A stretch of 7,371 nucleotides of DNA from Spirochaetes bacterium GWF1_49_6 (GCA_001829395.1 MIBD01000199.1:12282-19652), one strand, 5' to 3'; positions 1 through 4,963 are shown, counted from the first letter of the stretch. Numbers and translations: made by a program. Notes: generated from the sequence alone by a model not told the origin.

Positions 1-179
1 ATCATACGTATCGCGTCGAACTGTACCGGAGACGATACCGCGAATCCGGCCTCGATAATATCCACGTTCAGCAATTCCAACTGCTTGGCGAATTTCAGTT
101 TCTCCATCGGCCCCATACTGGCGCCGGGGGATTGTTCGCCGTCCCTTAATGTCGTATCGAAAATATATACTTTATCCAT
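1..179 (-). CDS. leuA: 2-isopropylmalate synthase, N-terminal fragment (cut by window edge)
   Basis: Only the first 59 codons are present; the gene runs off the left edge. LeuA condenses acetyl-CoA with 2-oxoisovalerate, the first committed step of leucine synthesis, in the cytoplasm. The translation begins MDKVYIFDTTLRDGEQSPGA. DTTLRDGEQSPGAS is the signature of the HMGL-like/LeuA TIM barrel and carries the catalytic Arg and metal-binding Asp (R12, D13). It is followed by an IIEAGF block (residues 41-46), also typical of LeuA. The ATG at 179-177 is preceded by AGGAG (190-186) six bases upstream, which fixes the start. The related homocitrate and citramalate synthases share the first motif, but the start at residue 1 of the barrel and the SPGASM continuation favour LeuA. 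The His-x-His metal site and the regulatory domain lie outside the window. Confidence 0.9.
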   Translation of the reverse strand, partial: MDKVYIFDTTLRDGEQSPGASMGPMEKLKFAKQLELLNVDIIEAGFAVSSPVQFDAIRM

Positions 180-237
180 CGAATTCTCCTATGTTATGTT
201 TTTTTAAAGCTTTATAAAATAATAGATGTATGATTTG

Positions 238-254
238 GAACCGCCTTGCGGTTC
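238..254. repeat. Perfect 7-bp inverted repeat upstream of leuA
   Basis: GAACCGC (238-244) and GCGGTTC (248-254) are perfectly complementary around a three-base spacer. There is no T-run on either side, so it is not an intrinsic terminator. It lies about 60-75 bases upstream of the leuA start, at the edge of a weak possible promoter on the minus strand (TTCCAA at 240-235, 18-base spacer, TATAAA at 216-211). An operator for leuA is possible but unproven. Confidence 0.4.
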
Positions 255-316
255 ATAGCGTGTTAGACAAAAGGAGGGTAAATGAGAAGTTTAAGCCGTG
301 TATGCAAAAAATGTGG

Positions 317-333
317 ATAGCCCCATGTTCAGC
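317..333 (+). repeat. Repeat copy A0, partial (right end only)
   Basis: ATAGCCCCATGTTCAGC matches the right end of the repeat family, ATAGCCCGTGTTCAGC as seen in A1 and the B copies, with one inserted base and one substitution. The left end of the element is not recognisable upstream, so this looks like a decayed or truncated copy. Confidence 0.35.
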
Positions 334-381
334 TCCTAAGCTTGATGAAATAGTGTACCATATTTTCAAAAAAATATCAAG

Positions 382-440
382 GTACTGCGTACACTAGCCC
401 CGATTTCAAGCTAAATTAGTTTTTAAATATCCAGCCCGTG
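382..440 (+). repeat. Repeat copy A1 (59 bp: stem-loop plus 47-bp core)
   Basis: The stem GTAC (382-385) and GTAC (389-392) closes a TGC loop. One base later the 47-bp core starts at 394 with CTAGCCCCGATTTCAAGC and ends at 440 with ATCCAGCCCGTG. The first 18 core bases differ from copy B1 at only three positions, although the two lie 2.5 kb apart. The core interior differs. Confidence 0.75.
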
Positions 441-477
441 TTCAGCCACGATGCCATCCATTATCGCGGAGTGCTGC

Positions 478-538
478 GTGTATTTCGTACACTAACCCCG
501 ATATCTACGGTATCTAATTCCTAAATATCCCGCCCGTG
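478..538 (+). repeat. Repeat copy A2 (stem-loop plus 47-bp core)
   Basis: The stem GTGTAT (478-483) pairs with GTACAC (487-492) around a TTC loop, with one T-G wobble. The core runs from CTAACCCCGAT at 492 to CGCCCGTG at 538 and is 47 bp long. It starts 98 bp after the A1 core. Its interior has diverged from A1, but length and ends are kept. Confidence 0.7.
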
Positions 539-583
539 CTCAGCCTGATTACCTTTAAGGTCACAACCTGCCGCGTGTACTGC

Positions 584-643
584 GTGTACTTCGTACACTA
601 TTCCCGATTTCCATCTAAAAATCTACTGGATATATAGCCCGTG
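584..643 (+). repeat. Repeat copy A3 (stem-loop plus 46-bp core)
   Basis: The stem GTGTAC (584-589) pairs perfectly with GTACAC (593-598) around a TTC loop. The core starts CTATTCCCGATTTCC at 598 and ends ATATAGCCCGTG at 643. It is one base shorter than the others. It is also the only copy in which the CTA is not followed by A or G, so the embedded stop codon is lost. Confidence 0.68.
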
Positions 644-664
644 ATGCAAGCGAAAACGTCATAG

Positions 665-678
665 TGAGCCTGTCGAAG
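665..678 (-). repeat. TTCGACAGGCTCA-type intergenic motif
   Basis: On the minus strand this reads CTTCGACAGGCTCA, continuing CTATGACG. From memory, CTTCGACAGGCTCA is a short sequence recurring in intergenic repeats of many unrelated bacteria; I could not run a search. It lies between A3 and A4, and its last base (678) is the first base of the A4 stem, so it abuts the repeat directly. Confidence 0.4.
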
Positions 679-736
679 TACTGCGTACCCTAGCCCCGGT
701 TTCAGGCTAAATAATCTTATTGATATACAGCCCGTG
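678..736 (+). repeat. Repeat copy A4 (59 bp: stem-loop plus 47-bp core)
   Basis: The stem GTAC (678-681) and GTAC (685-688) closes a TGC loop, as in A1. The core starts CTAGCCCCGGTTTCAGGC at 690 and ends ATACAGCCCGTG at 736 (47 bp). It faces copy A5 head to head: GCCCGTG at 730-736 pairs with CACGGGC at 762-768. Confidence 0.72.
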
Positions 737-761
737 CACAAATAAAAGCTCTTTCTAGCAT

Positions 762-808
762 CACGGGCGCCCGATAAATACTAAATAAAATCTTGGCATC
801 GGGGTTAG
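762..808 (-). repeat. Repeat copy A5, inverted, overlapping the queF stop codon
   Basis: Read on the minus strand, the core starts CTAACCCCGAT at 808 and ends GCGCCCGTG at 762, again 47 bp. The TAA at 807-805 is the queF stop. CCCGAT (804-799) and ATCGGG (772-767) in the core are complementary. The short 4-bp stem of other copies is absent; instead a 6-bp stem (GCGGAG/CTCCGC, 813-818 with 826-831) lies in the last codons of queF. Confidence 0.7.
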
Positions 809-1218
809 TCGCGCGGAGAACCCCACTCCGCTTCGACCTTCGTACCGATACCCCCGCGTTTGTTCCATTCGGCGTTCACGTTGACATACCGGGGTTTGAC
901 CGCCGCGACAAAATCGTCGAGTATCTTATTAGTCGCGTTCTCCTGAAATATCCCCAGATTCCGGTAACCGTTCAGGTACATTTTCAGCGCCTTCTCCTCG
1001 ACCAGGTAATCGCCCGGTATATATTGGATGGACAGGCTTGCGAAATCGGGCAGTCCGGTCTTCGGGCATATCGACGTAAACTCGTCGGTAAAATACTCCA
1101 CCCAGTAGTCCCTGTCGCGGTAGACGTTCTCAATCACTTCCAACGGCGGGTCTATCTTCAATCCGGGGATTTCATTCTGTAACCCGGAGTAATCCGCGCT
1201 TTCCCTATTTGTCGGCAT
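805..1218 (-). CDS. queF: NADPH-dependent 7-cyano-7-deazaguanine (preQ0) reductase QueF, type I
   Basis: QueF reduces the nitrile of preQ0 to the amine preQ1 in queuosine tRNA modification, in the cytoplasm. The 137-residue protein carries FTSICPKTGLPDF (residues 47-59). C51 matches the thioimide-forming cysteine and D58 the proton donor of the Bacillus enzyme. VEEKALK (73-79) matches the QueF motif that contacts substrate and NADPH, and KRGGI (120-124) matches the conserved tail. Its single domain and length fit the short homodimeric type. The substrate-contact pair, His-Glu in Bacillus, reads Q92-E93. I chose ATG at 1218-1216 because GAGG (1227-1224) lies five bases upstream; the GTG at 1224-1222 that would add two residues overlaps that ribosome site. 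The last residues (SPRD) and stop are written through the repeat-associated hairpin and copy A5. No other queuosine gene is next to it. Confidence 0.92.
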   Translation of the reverse strand: MPTNRESADYSGLQNEIPGLKIDPPLEVIENVYRDRDYWVEYFTDEFTSICPKTGLPDFASLSIQYIPGDYLVEEKALKMYLNGYRNLGIFQENATNKILDDFVAAVKPRYVNVNAEWNKRGGIGTKVEAEWGSPRD

Positions 1219-1242
1219 AATCACCTCATTATTTTATCAAGT

Positions 1243-1271
1243 ATTATAAAAGGCATTACCTTTTATGTCAA
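1243..1271 (-). promoter_or_regulatory. Sigma-70-type promoter of queF
   Basis: On the minus strand, TTGACA (1271-1266), a 17-base spacer and TATAAT (1248-1243) form a full-consensus promoter. The -10 lies about 25 bases upstream of the queF start, giving a short leader of under 20 bases that contains the ribosome site. No riboswitch fits in such a short leader. Confidence 0.8.
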
Positions 1272-1325
1272 AATCCGTTTTTCCGCTTGATTAAATGATA
1301 TTTTTTACCGAAAATAGATAAGGTA

Positions 1326-1358
1326 TTGACAAATTTCAAAAATAATTCAAAATATATG
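1326..1358 (+). promoter_or_regulatory. Probable promoter of the three-gene operon
   Basis: TTGACA at 1326-1331 is a consensus -35. The -10 is less clear: AAATAT (1350-1355) at 18 bases or AATATA (1351-1356) at 19 bases are the best options. The leader to the 1385 start would be about 20-25 bases and holds CGGAGGA. It is back to back with the queF promoter. Confidence 0.5.
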
Positions 1359-1384
1359 TAAATGATGATTGAACGGAGGATAGG

Positions 1385-1870
1385 ATGAAATTTGGAGAGG
1401 TCTTGTTAAAACTGGGTATGATAAACGACCACCAGTTGGATATAGCGCTCAAGGAACAGGACTATAATCTGAAATCCGTAGGGTATTCGGAACCTCTTGG
1501 AAATATCCTTCTGCGCAACGCTATCATAAACGACGATCAGCACGTCACCGGATTGGTCGAGTACTTCAAGCTGCTTTCCGAAAATGAAAGCGAGCCCTCC
1601 TATGTCCGCGAGACCGCAAAGGTCGCATTTAACGCGATGGCGAACCGCGACCGTGAGAACTGTATCTCCGACGAAACAAAAATCATCATTCTCCAAAAGA
1701 TCAACGAGTACGAGGATAAAATCGGGCAATTCAATAAATCCATCGCCACCCTGAGTAAGATGGAGCAGAAGAAAGTAATCATCGAGACGATCGACAAGGA
1801 AAAGAAGGAAATTGATAAACTGATCGGGAAGATCGATTTGCTCCGTAAAGACCTGGAACAGTTCGCGTAA
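1385..1870 (+). CDS. MshEN-like N-domain protein with C-terminal coiled coil
   Basis: This 161-residue protein has two parts. Residues 3-25 (FGEVLLKLGMINDHQLDIAL, then KEQ) follow the LG-x2-LL-x2-G-x6-L-x2-AL-x2-Q pattern of the MshEN/GspE-N domain, found at the front of type II secretion and type IV pilus ATPases. Residues 37-61 (PLGNILLRNAIINDD...) repeat the pattern more weakly. Residues 98-160 are charged and heptad-like, a likely coiled coil. There is no ATPase domain, so it may be an adaptor or sensor; the partner is unknown. Known MshEN domains bind c-di-GMP through an Arg before the LG in each half; here the positions are K2-F3 and E36-P37, so binding is doubtful. GGAGGA (1375-1380) sets the start. 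It heads an operon, with the next start 11 bases after its stop. Family assignment is tentative. Confidence 0.8.
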   Translation: MKFGEVLLKLGMINDHQLDIALKEQDYNLKSVGYSEPLGNILLRNAIINDDQHVTGLVEYFKLLSENESEPSYVRETAKVAFNAMANRDRENCISDETKIIILQKINEYEDKIGQFNKSIATLSKMEQKKVIIETIDKEKKEIDKLIGKIDLLRKDLEQFA

Positions 1871-1881
1871 ACGGAGGATTT

Positions 1882-2448
1882 ATGAGGGGAAATCTCGCCG
1901 TTCCGTACATACTGTTTCTTTCCTTTTTCACGGTATTTACTTTTAATAACGGGTTCTGCCTCAAGAAAGAATTCGATTTCATGGGAATCAAGCTCGGCAT
2001 GACCGGCCCGGAAATCTCCAATTCCATCGCGAAGAGCGAAACCCTGAAAATCGACGATACCCGTTACCTCGGCAAAATCAACGAGGCGATCCCCTACACG
2101 ATGAAAATCGACTCCCATCCCTATATCCAGAATATCTATATCCAGTTCTACAAGGGTAAATCGTTCCTCATCATCCTCCTGCTCAACCAGAAATACTTCG
2201 ATTTTTACAATCTCACCGAGAAGCTCGAAGATAAGTACGGAATCCCCCTGCAAAAAACATCCAAAACCGTCAAATGGGAGAACGGCACCGATAACGTTCG
2301 TCTGGTGCTCGAAAGCCCCGCCACTATAAAAGTATTCGATACGGTTATTATGAAAAAACTCCAGACCGAAATCTCCCAGAAGAACTATCTGATGACAAAC
2401 AATTCTATCCTGCAATACGAAAAGAACCTCATTCTCGACGAACTCTAG
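1882..2448 (+). CDS. Secreted protein of unknown function with signal peptide
   Basis: The 188-residue protein starts with a basic residue and a hydrophobic stretch (residues 5-22), a Sec signal peptide. A cysteine at 26 follows it, but NGFC is not a good lipobox, so cleavage by signal peptidase I near residue 25 is more likely than lipidation. The mature part opens with FDFMGIKLGMTGPEI (31-45), an F-x2-G-x2-LGM motif that recurs in small exported proteins. Later, LTEKLEDKYGIP (111-122) and a tryptophan in VKWENG (130-135) form a second block of the same style. No catalytic motif is visible, and I do not recognise the exact family. GGAGG (1873-1877) lies four bases before the ATG. Eleven bases separate it from the gene before and nine from yjbQ, so the three are probably co-transcribed. 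Confidence 0.82.
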   Translation: MRGNLAVPYILFLSFFTVFTFNNGFCLKKEFDFMGIKLGMTGPEISNSIAKSETLKIDDTRYLGKINEAIPYTMKIDSHPYIQNIYIQFYKGKSFLIILLLNQKYFDFYNLTEKLEDKYGIPLQKTSKTVKWENGTDNVRLVLESPATIKVFDTVIMKKLQTEISQKNYLMTNNSILQYEKNLILDEL

Positions 2449-2457
2449 GGCGCGCGG

Positions 2458-2883
2458 ATGGTAAAAACATCTTCAATCCCTGTCCGTACGCGCGGACAAT
2501 TCGATATTATCGATATTACGGACGCTGTGCGGAATATCGCCGGGGAGTCCGGGATATCCGACGGTATCGTCAACATATTCTGCGCGGGTTCCACCGGGGC
2601 GATTACGACTATCGAGTACGAACCCGGCCTGAAGGCGGATATTAAGGAATACCTCGGGCGTTTATTCCCGCGTGACGAAAATTACCGGCACCACGAGACA
2701 TGGGGCGACGATAACGGGAGCGGACATCTTCTGAGCGCTCTCCTGAAAACATCGTTTACCGTGCCCGTCGTGAAAAGCCGCCTCACCCTCGGGACATGGC
2801 AGCAAATCGTGTTTATCGAATGCGATACCCGTTCCCGCTCCCGCGACCTCATCGTCCAGATAGTCGGCTGCTGCGCAGACTAA
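2458..2883 (+). CDS. yjbQ: YjbQ/UPF0047 family protein (secondary thiamine-phosphate synthase-like)
   Basis: This 141-residue protein fits the UPF0047 fold: CAGSTGAITTIEYEPGL (42-58), the acidic WGDDNGSGHL block (82-91), and TVPVVKSRLTLGTWQQIVFI (101-120), ending in the usual ECDxRxRxR (121-129). E. coli YjbQ has weak thiamine-phosphate synthase activity; the true substrate of the family is uncertain. The conserved ligand residues H90 and D84-D85 are present. The G-x-L of many members is S-R-L here. The ribosome site before ATG 2458 is poor (AGGG, 2447-2450); since the preceding stop is nine bases away, translation is probably coupled. The family usually ends shortly after the VQIxG strand; here the extra CCAD and TAA are encoded by the stem-loop and first bases of repeat copy B1. 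Confidence 0.88.
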   Translation: MVKTSSIPVRTRGQFDIIDITDAVRNIAGESGISDGIVNIFCAGSTGAITTIEYEPGLKADIKEYLGRLFPRDENYRHHETWGDDNGSGHLLSALLKTSFTVPVVKSRLTLGTWQQIVFIECDTRSRSRDLIVQIVGCCAD

Positions 2884-3172
2884 TCCCGATTTCAAGCCTA
2901 TTGAAAGTATCGGTATATAGCCCGTGTTCGAGTTTGGCGCTTCATGGTAATTATGTATCCCGCTGCTGCGCAGACTAATCCCGATATCAAGCCTATTGAA
3001 AGTATCGGTATATAGCCCGTGTTCGAGTTTAGCGCTTCATGGTAAATATATATCCCATTGCTGCGCAGAATAATCCCGATTTCAAGCCTATTGAAAGTAT
3101 CGGTATATAGCCCGTGTTCGAGTTTAGCGCTTCATGGTAAATATATATCCCATTGCTGCGCAGACTAATCCC
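2868..3172 (+). repeat. Tandem array of three near-identical 95-bp repeats plus a stub (B1-B3)
   Basis: Units start (at CTGCGCAGA) at 2871, 2966 and 3061, a period of exactly 95 bp, and a 17-base stub follows at 3156-3172. Each unit has the stem CTGC/GCAG around TGC, a 47-bp core (cores 2880-2926, 2975-3021, 3070-3116; CTAATCCCGAT to ATATAGCCCGTG), and a linker of about 36-38 bp containing GCGCTTCATGGTAA. Copies differ by only a few substitutions, so the amplification is recent. In the core, CCGAT and TTCAA pair with TTGAA and ATCGG around a GCCTA loop, with a three-base bulge. In B3 the CTA is ATA and the first stem base T makes a T-G wobble. The first copy overlaps the end of yjbQ. There is no variable-spacer pattern, so this is not a CRISPR array. 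Confidence 0.9.
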
Positions 3173-3180
3173 ATGGATAT

Positions 3181-3194
3181 AGTGTTTAAACACT
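3181..3194. repeat. Perfect 14-bp palindrome
   Basis: AGTGTTTAAACACT is its own reverse complement. It lies just past the truncated end of the B array and 25 bp before the terminator of the convergent membrane-protein gene. Its role is unknown; a protein-binding site is possible. Confidence 0.45.
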
Positions 3195-3218
3195 CAGAAA
3201 TAGATGCCGCTCAGCGAC

Positions 3219-3245
3219 AAAAAAACCCCGCCCTTGCGGACGGGG
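3219..3245 (-). terminator. Intrinsic terminator of the membrane GGDEF-like gene
   Basis: On the minus strand the arms CCCCGTCC and GGGCGGGG (3245-3226) form an eight-pair stem with one T-G wobble, closed by a GCAA (GNRA-type) loop, and are followed directly by seven T (3225-3219). It lies 24 bases after the stop of the 3270-4184 gene. Confidence 0.88.
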
Positions 3246-3269
3246 ATAATCTCACCCTTCTCCCTGTAA

Positions 3270-4184
3270 CTATATCTGGATTTCTTCTTTTAACATTTCA
3301 GCGGGTTTGAGAAGCTCGAATTCGCTTTCGGTCTCGGGAAGGATAGTGGCAATTCCCGCCTCGACCGTCACTTTTTTCTTGTAGCCCTTCGTATAAAGCT
3401 CTTCCTGTACCAGCTTGACTACCCGTTTAAAAAGCCCCTGTCCGGCCGCGAGAGTAATCGGCGCGAGTATAGCGAAATTATTAACATTATCGAAATGAGA
3501 GATAAGGTCGATATCCCGCACGCTGTCCGCGAGACGTTTATATATACCCGCGAGTATTTTCTTCTCGCGCGGGGGTACGGTAACCGTCAGGTTAAGAAGC
3601 GATAAGGATGTACCGTAACGCTTGGATTCCTCGAAACGCAGACCCAGCCCGGATAAAAACGCGTCACGCTCGGCAAGTACCCTCCAATCACGGCGTGAAA
3701 ACATCTGCAGTAAAAGATAGGTTATCAGTTTCCACCATCCGTTGAAGAGATAGGAAAATGCTACCGATATCAGGAAAATCAGGATAATCGCGGCAACAAC
3801 GTTCACCTGAACACCCTTCTGCGCGGAAGTCCAATCGGGTAAAAAGAAGTACAGTAGAACTAATGTAAACAATATAATATAGATCGGATAGGAAAAAACG
3901 CCGGCGATAAATATATGCGAGCCGGTTTTATCATATAGATGAAATTCCTCTTTTTTCGTAAAAAAGATCGCGATACCTAAAATAGCAAACACAACGGAGA
4001 GGATGACTAACTGGTCTTGCTGTATAGTAAAGAAGCCGGCAAAATGCAGAAAACCTAATGTAATAAACATCCCGGATAACGAGGCGACGATGCTCGATAG
4101 TATGCCGAGAATCAAATTAGTTTCCCCGAAAAGATAATGCAAAGTTTCGTCTCTGGAAACTTTGAGGCTCTTTTGTATAACCAT
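3270..4184 (-). CDS. Four-helix membrane protein with degenerate GGDEF-like domain
   Basis: The 304-residue protein has four hydrophobic segments (about 24-48, 58-76, 91-114, 127-148) and a cytoplasmic C-terminal part (173-302) shaped like a GGDEF domain: FEESKRYGTSLSLLNLTV (184-201), then ADSVRDIDLISH (219-230), FAILAP (237-242), and VEAGIAT (274-280). The stretch that should read R-x-GGDEF is HFDNVNNF (230-237), so neither the two glycines nor the D/E needed for cyclic di-GMP synthesis remain. A catalytically dead or protein-binding role is likely; the residual GGDEF similarity is judged by eye. ATG 4184-4182 is chosen because AAGGAGG lies ten bases upstream and because the in-frame ATG at 4220 lies inside the promoter -10. 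It has its own promoter and terminator, so it is probably monocistronic, with possible read-through from carD. Confidence 0.85.
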   Translation of the reverse strand: MVIQKSLKVSRDETLHYLFGETNLILGILSSIVASLSGMFITLGFLHFAGFFTIQQDQLVILSVVFAILGIAIFFTKKEEFHLYDKTGSHIFIAGVFSYPIYIILFTLVLLYFFLPDWTSAQKGVQVNVVAAIILIFLISVAFSYLFNGWWKLITYLLLQMFSRRDWRVLAERDAFLSGLGLRFEESKRYGTSLSLLNLTVTVPPREKKILAGIYKRLADSVRDIDLISHFDNVNNFAILAPITLAAGQGLFKRVVKLVQEELYTKGYKKKVTVEAGIATILPETESEFELLKPAEMLKEEIQI

Positions 4185-4215
4185 AAGTTTGATTCCTCCT
4201 TTTCCCCGCATCATC

Positions 4216-4243
4216 ATCATAAGACGATTAAAGATTTTGTCAA
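4216..4243 (-). promoter_or_regulatory. Sigma-70-type promoter of the membrane GGDEF-like gene
   Basis: On the minus strand TTGACA (4243-4238), a 16-base spacer and TATGAT (4221-4216) form a near-consensus promoter. Transcription would start near 4209, just upstream of the AAGGAGG ribosome site. This rules out the longer ATG start at 4220, which overlaps the -10. Confidence 0.72.
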
Positions 4244-4285
4244 GAGAAATTTTTAAATATCGGGTGGGAAATTATATGAAAAAAC

Positions 4286-4771
4286 TTATGCTCTGCTCTC
4301 GAGCATTCGCACCATCTCGGAACGCACTTCATCTTTGTTTTTCCCGACAGATAACGCAATTTCGCTGATTAGCATATCGATAGCGTTATTATATAGCTTC
4401 TTTTCAGTAGAAGATAGTTCTTTTATCCGGTTACGGTCGAACAGATTGCGGATTACCTCGGCGATCTCTAAAATCCTGCCGGATTTCAGCATATCCTGAT
4501 GCTTCTTATAACGAACCTTCCAATCTTCTTCCAGTTCGCTGGCTTCCTTTGCGATAATCTCGAAGCATTTTTTTATATCTTTCTCGTCGGATAGATAACG
4601 GAGACCCAGATGTTCGGTATTATTTATCGGTACCATGATAGTGGTATCAGTTAACGGAAAGTGGATTATGTAGTACTCCCGCTTTTCCCCTAAAAAATCC
4701 CTTTCCTCAAGCCCTCTGATCTCCCCCGCTCCGTGGAAAGGATAAAACACCTTATCACCCGGCACAAACAT
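4286..4771 (-). CDS. carD: CarD/CdnL-family RNA polymerase-binding regulator
   Basis: The 161-residue protein begins MFVPGDKVFYPFHGAGEI, the start of the CarD_CdnL_TRCF domain (RNA polymerase beta-interacting Tudor-like fold, about residues 1-60). The C-terminal helical domain (about 66-158) has EEDWKVRYKKHQDMLKSG (81-98), in which W84 corresponds to the tryptophan that wedges the upstream edge of the transcription bubble in mycobacterial CarD. It is followed by the conserved IAEVIRNLFDRNR (103-115). The protein stabilises open complexes at ribosomal and other promoters, acting on RNA polymerase. Length is normal for the family. ATG 4771-4769 follows AGGA. It has a strong promoter and is divergent from the epimerase gene; no terminator is visible, so transcripts may continue into the next gene. 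The only nearby fusion alternative, TRCF, is excluded by size. Confidence 0.93.
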   Translation of the reverse strand: MFVPGDKVFYPFHGAGEIRGLEERDFLGEKREYYIIHFPLTDTTIMVPINNTEHLGLRYLSDEKDIKKCFEIIAKEASELEEDWKVRYKKHQDMLKSGRILEIAEVIRNLFDRNRIKELSSTEKKLYNNAIDMLISEIALSVGKNKDEVRSEMVRMLESRA

Positions 4772-4797
4772 ATTATTTCCTATAGTTTTCTGATAAT

Positions 4798-4826
4798 ATT
4801 ATACCCTTCTTTTTCAAAAAAGTCAA
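4798..4826 (-). promoter_or_regulatory. Sigma-70-type promoter of carD
   Basis: On the minus strand TTGACT (4826-4821), a 17-base spacer and TATAAT (4803-4798) make a near-perfect promoter. The leader would be about 20 bases with an AGGAAA ribosome site. Confidence 0.8.
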
Positions 4827-4898
4827 AAAGAAAGGGTATATTTAACATATTTATAATCCGCTCCTGTATGCCGAATTTCATCTTCCTGTCAACGATAT

Positions 4899-4927
4899 TT
4901 GATATTTTTCCCTCACCCTGCTATAAT
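4899..4927 (+). promoter_or_regulatory. Sigma-70-type promoter of the epimerase gene
   Basis: TTGATA (4899-4904), a 17-base spacer and TATAAT (4922-4927) form a strong promoter. The start would be near 4934, leaving a leader of about 30 bases. The two divergent promoters are about 70 bp apart between their -35 boxes. Confidence 0.75.
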
Positions 4928-4963
4928 ATCCCTTCCTTATAACAACCATTCGGGGGCGCCGGT

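Larger units (their letters stand above)
180..804. other. Gene-free gap of about 625 bp holding a degraded repeat array
   Basis: No convincing gene lies here. The left part (180-316) is AT-rich and holds the leuA upstream region, a small inverted repeat (238-254) and two short open frames that I do not accept as genes (282-320 and 230-397). From 317 to 804 the gap is filled by one partial and five full, diverged copies of the same repeated element (A0-A5). The first copies lie on the plus strand and the last is inverted, ending on the queF stop codon. Confidence 0.75.

Noticed and set aside
282..320. Twelve-residue ORF (MRSLSRVCKKCG) behind AGGAGGG
   Set aside because: It has a good ribosome site, but is too short to call and ends in the A0 repeat stub. 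It may be the remnant of a truncated gene.
230..397. 55-residue ORF ending on the stop codon inside copy A1
   Set aside because: It mimics the queF and yjbQ arrangement, but has no ribosome site, overlaps the leuA upstream region and has no recognisable family. Probably chance.
382..808. Integron attC (59-base element) array
   Set aside because: Unit size and position after genes are similar, but the ends lack the RYYYAAC and GTTRRRY core sites and no integrase is present.
793..1182. Plus-strand open frame over queF
   Set aside because: It is the reverse frame of a clear queF gene.
1600..2415. Long minus-strand open frame
   Set aside because: It lies antisense to two well-supported plus-strand genes with good ribosome sites. 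Its protein has no recognisable features.
382..3172. CRISPR array
   Set aside because: The conserved parts are the two ends of a 47-bp core, not one short direct repeat. B units are identical in all parts, so there are no variable spacers, and no cas gene is seen.
4185..4220. Extended start (MMMM...) for the membrane GGDEF-like gene
   Set aside because: Its ATG overlaps the promoter -10, and the strong AAGGAGG lies downstream of it.
4733..4942. Plus-strand open frame between carD and the epimerase gene
   Set aside because: It overlaps the carD start and both divergent promoters, and has low-complexity AT-driven composition and no ribosome site.
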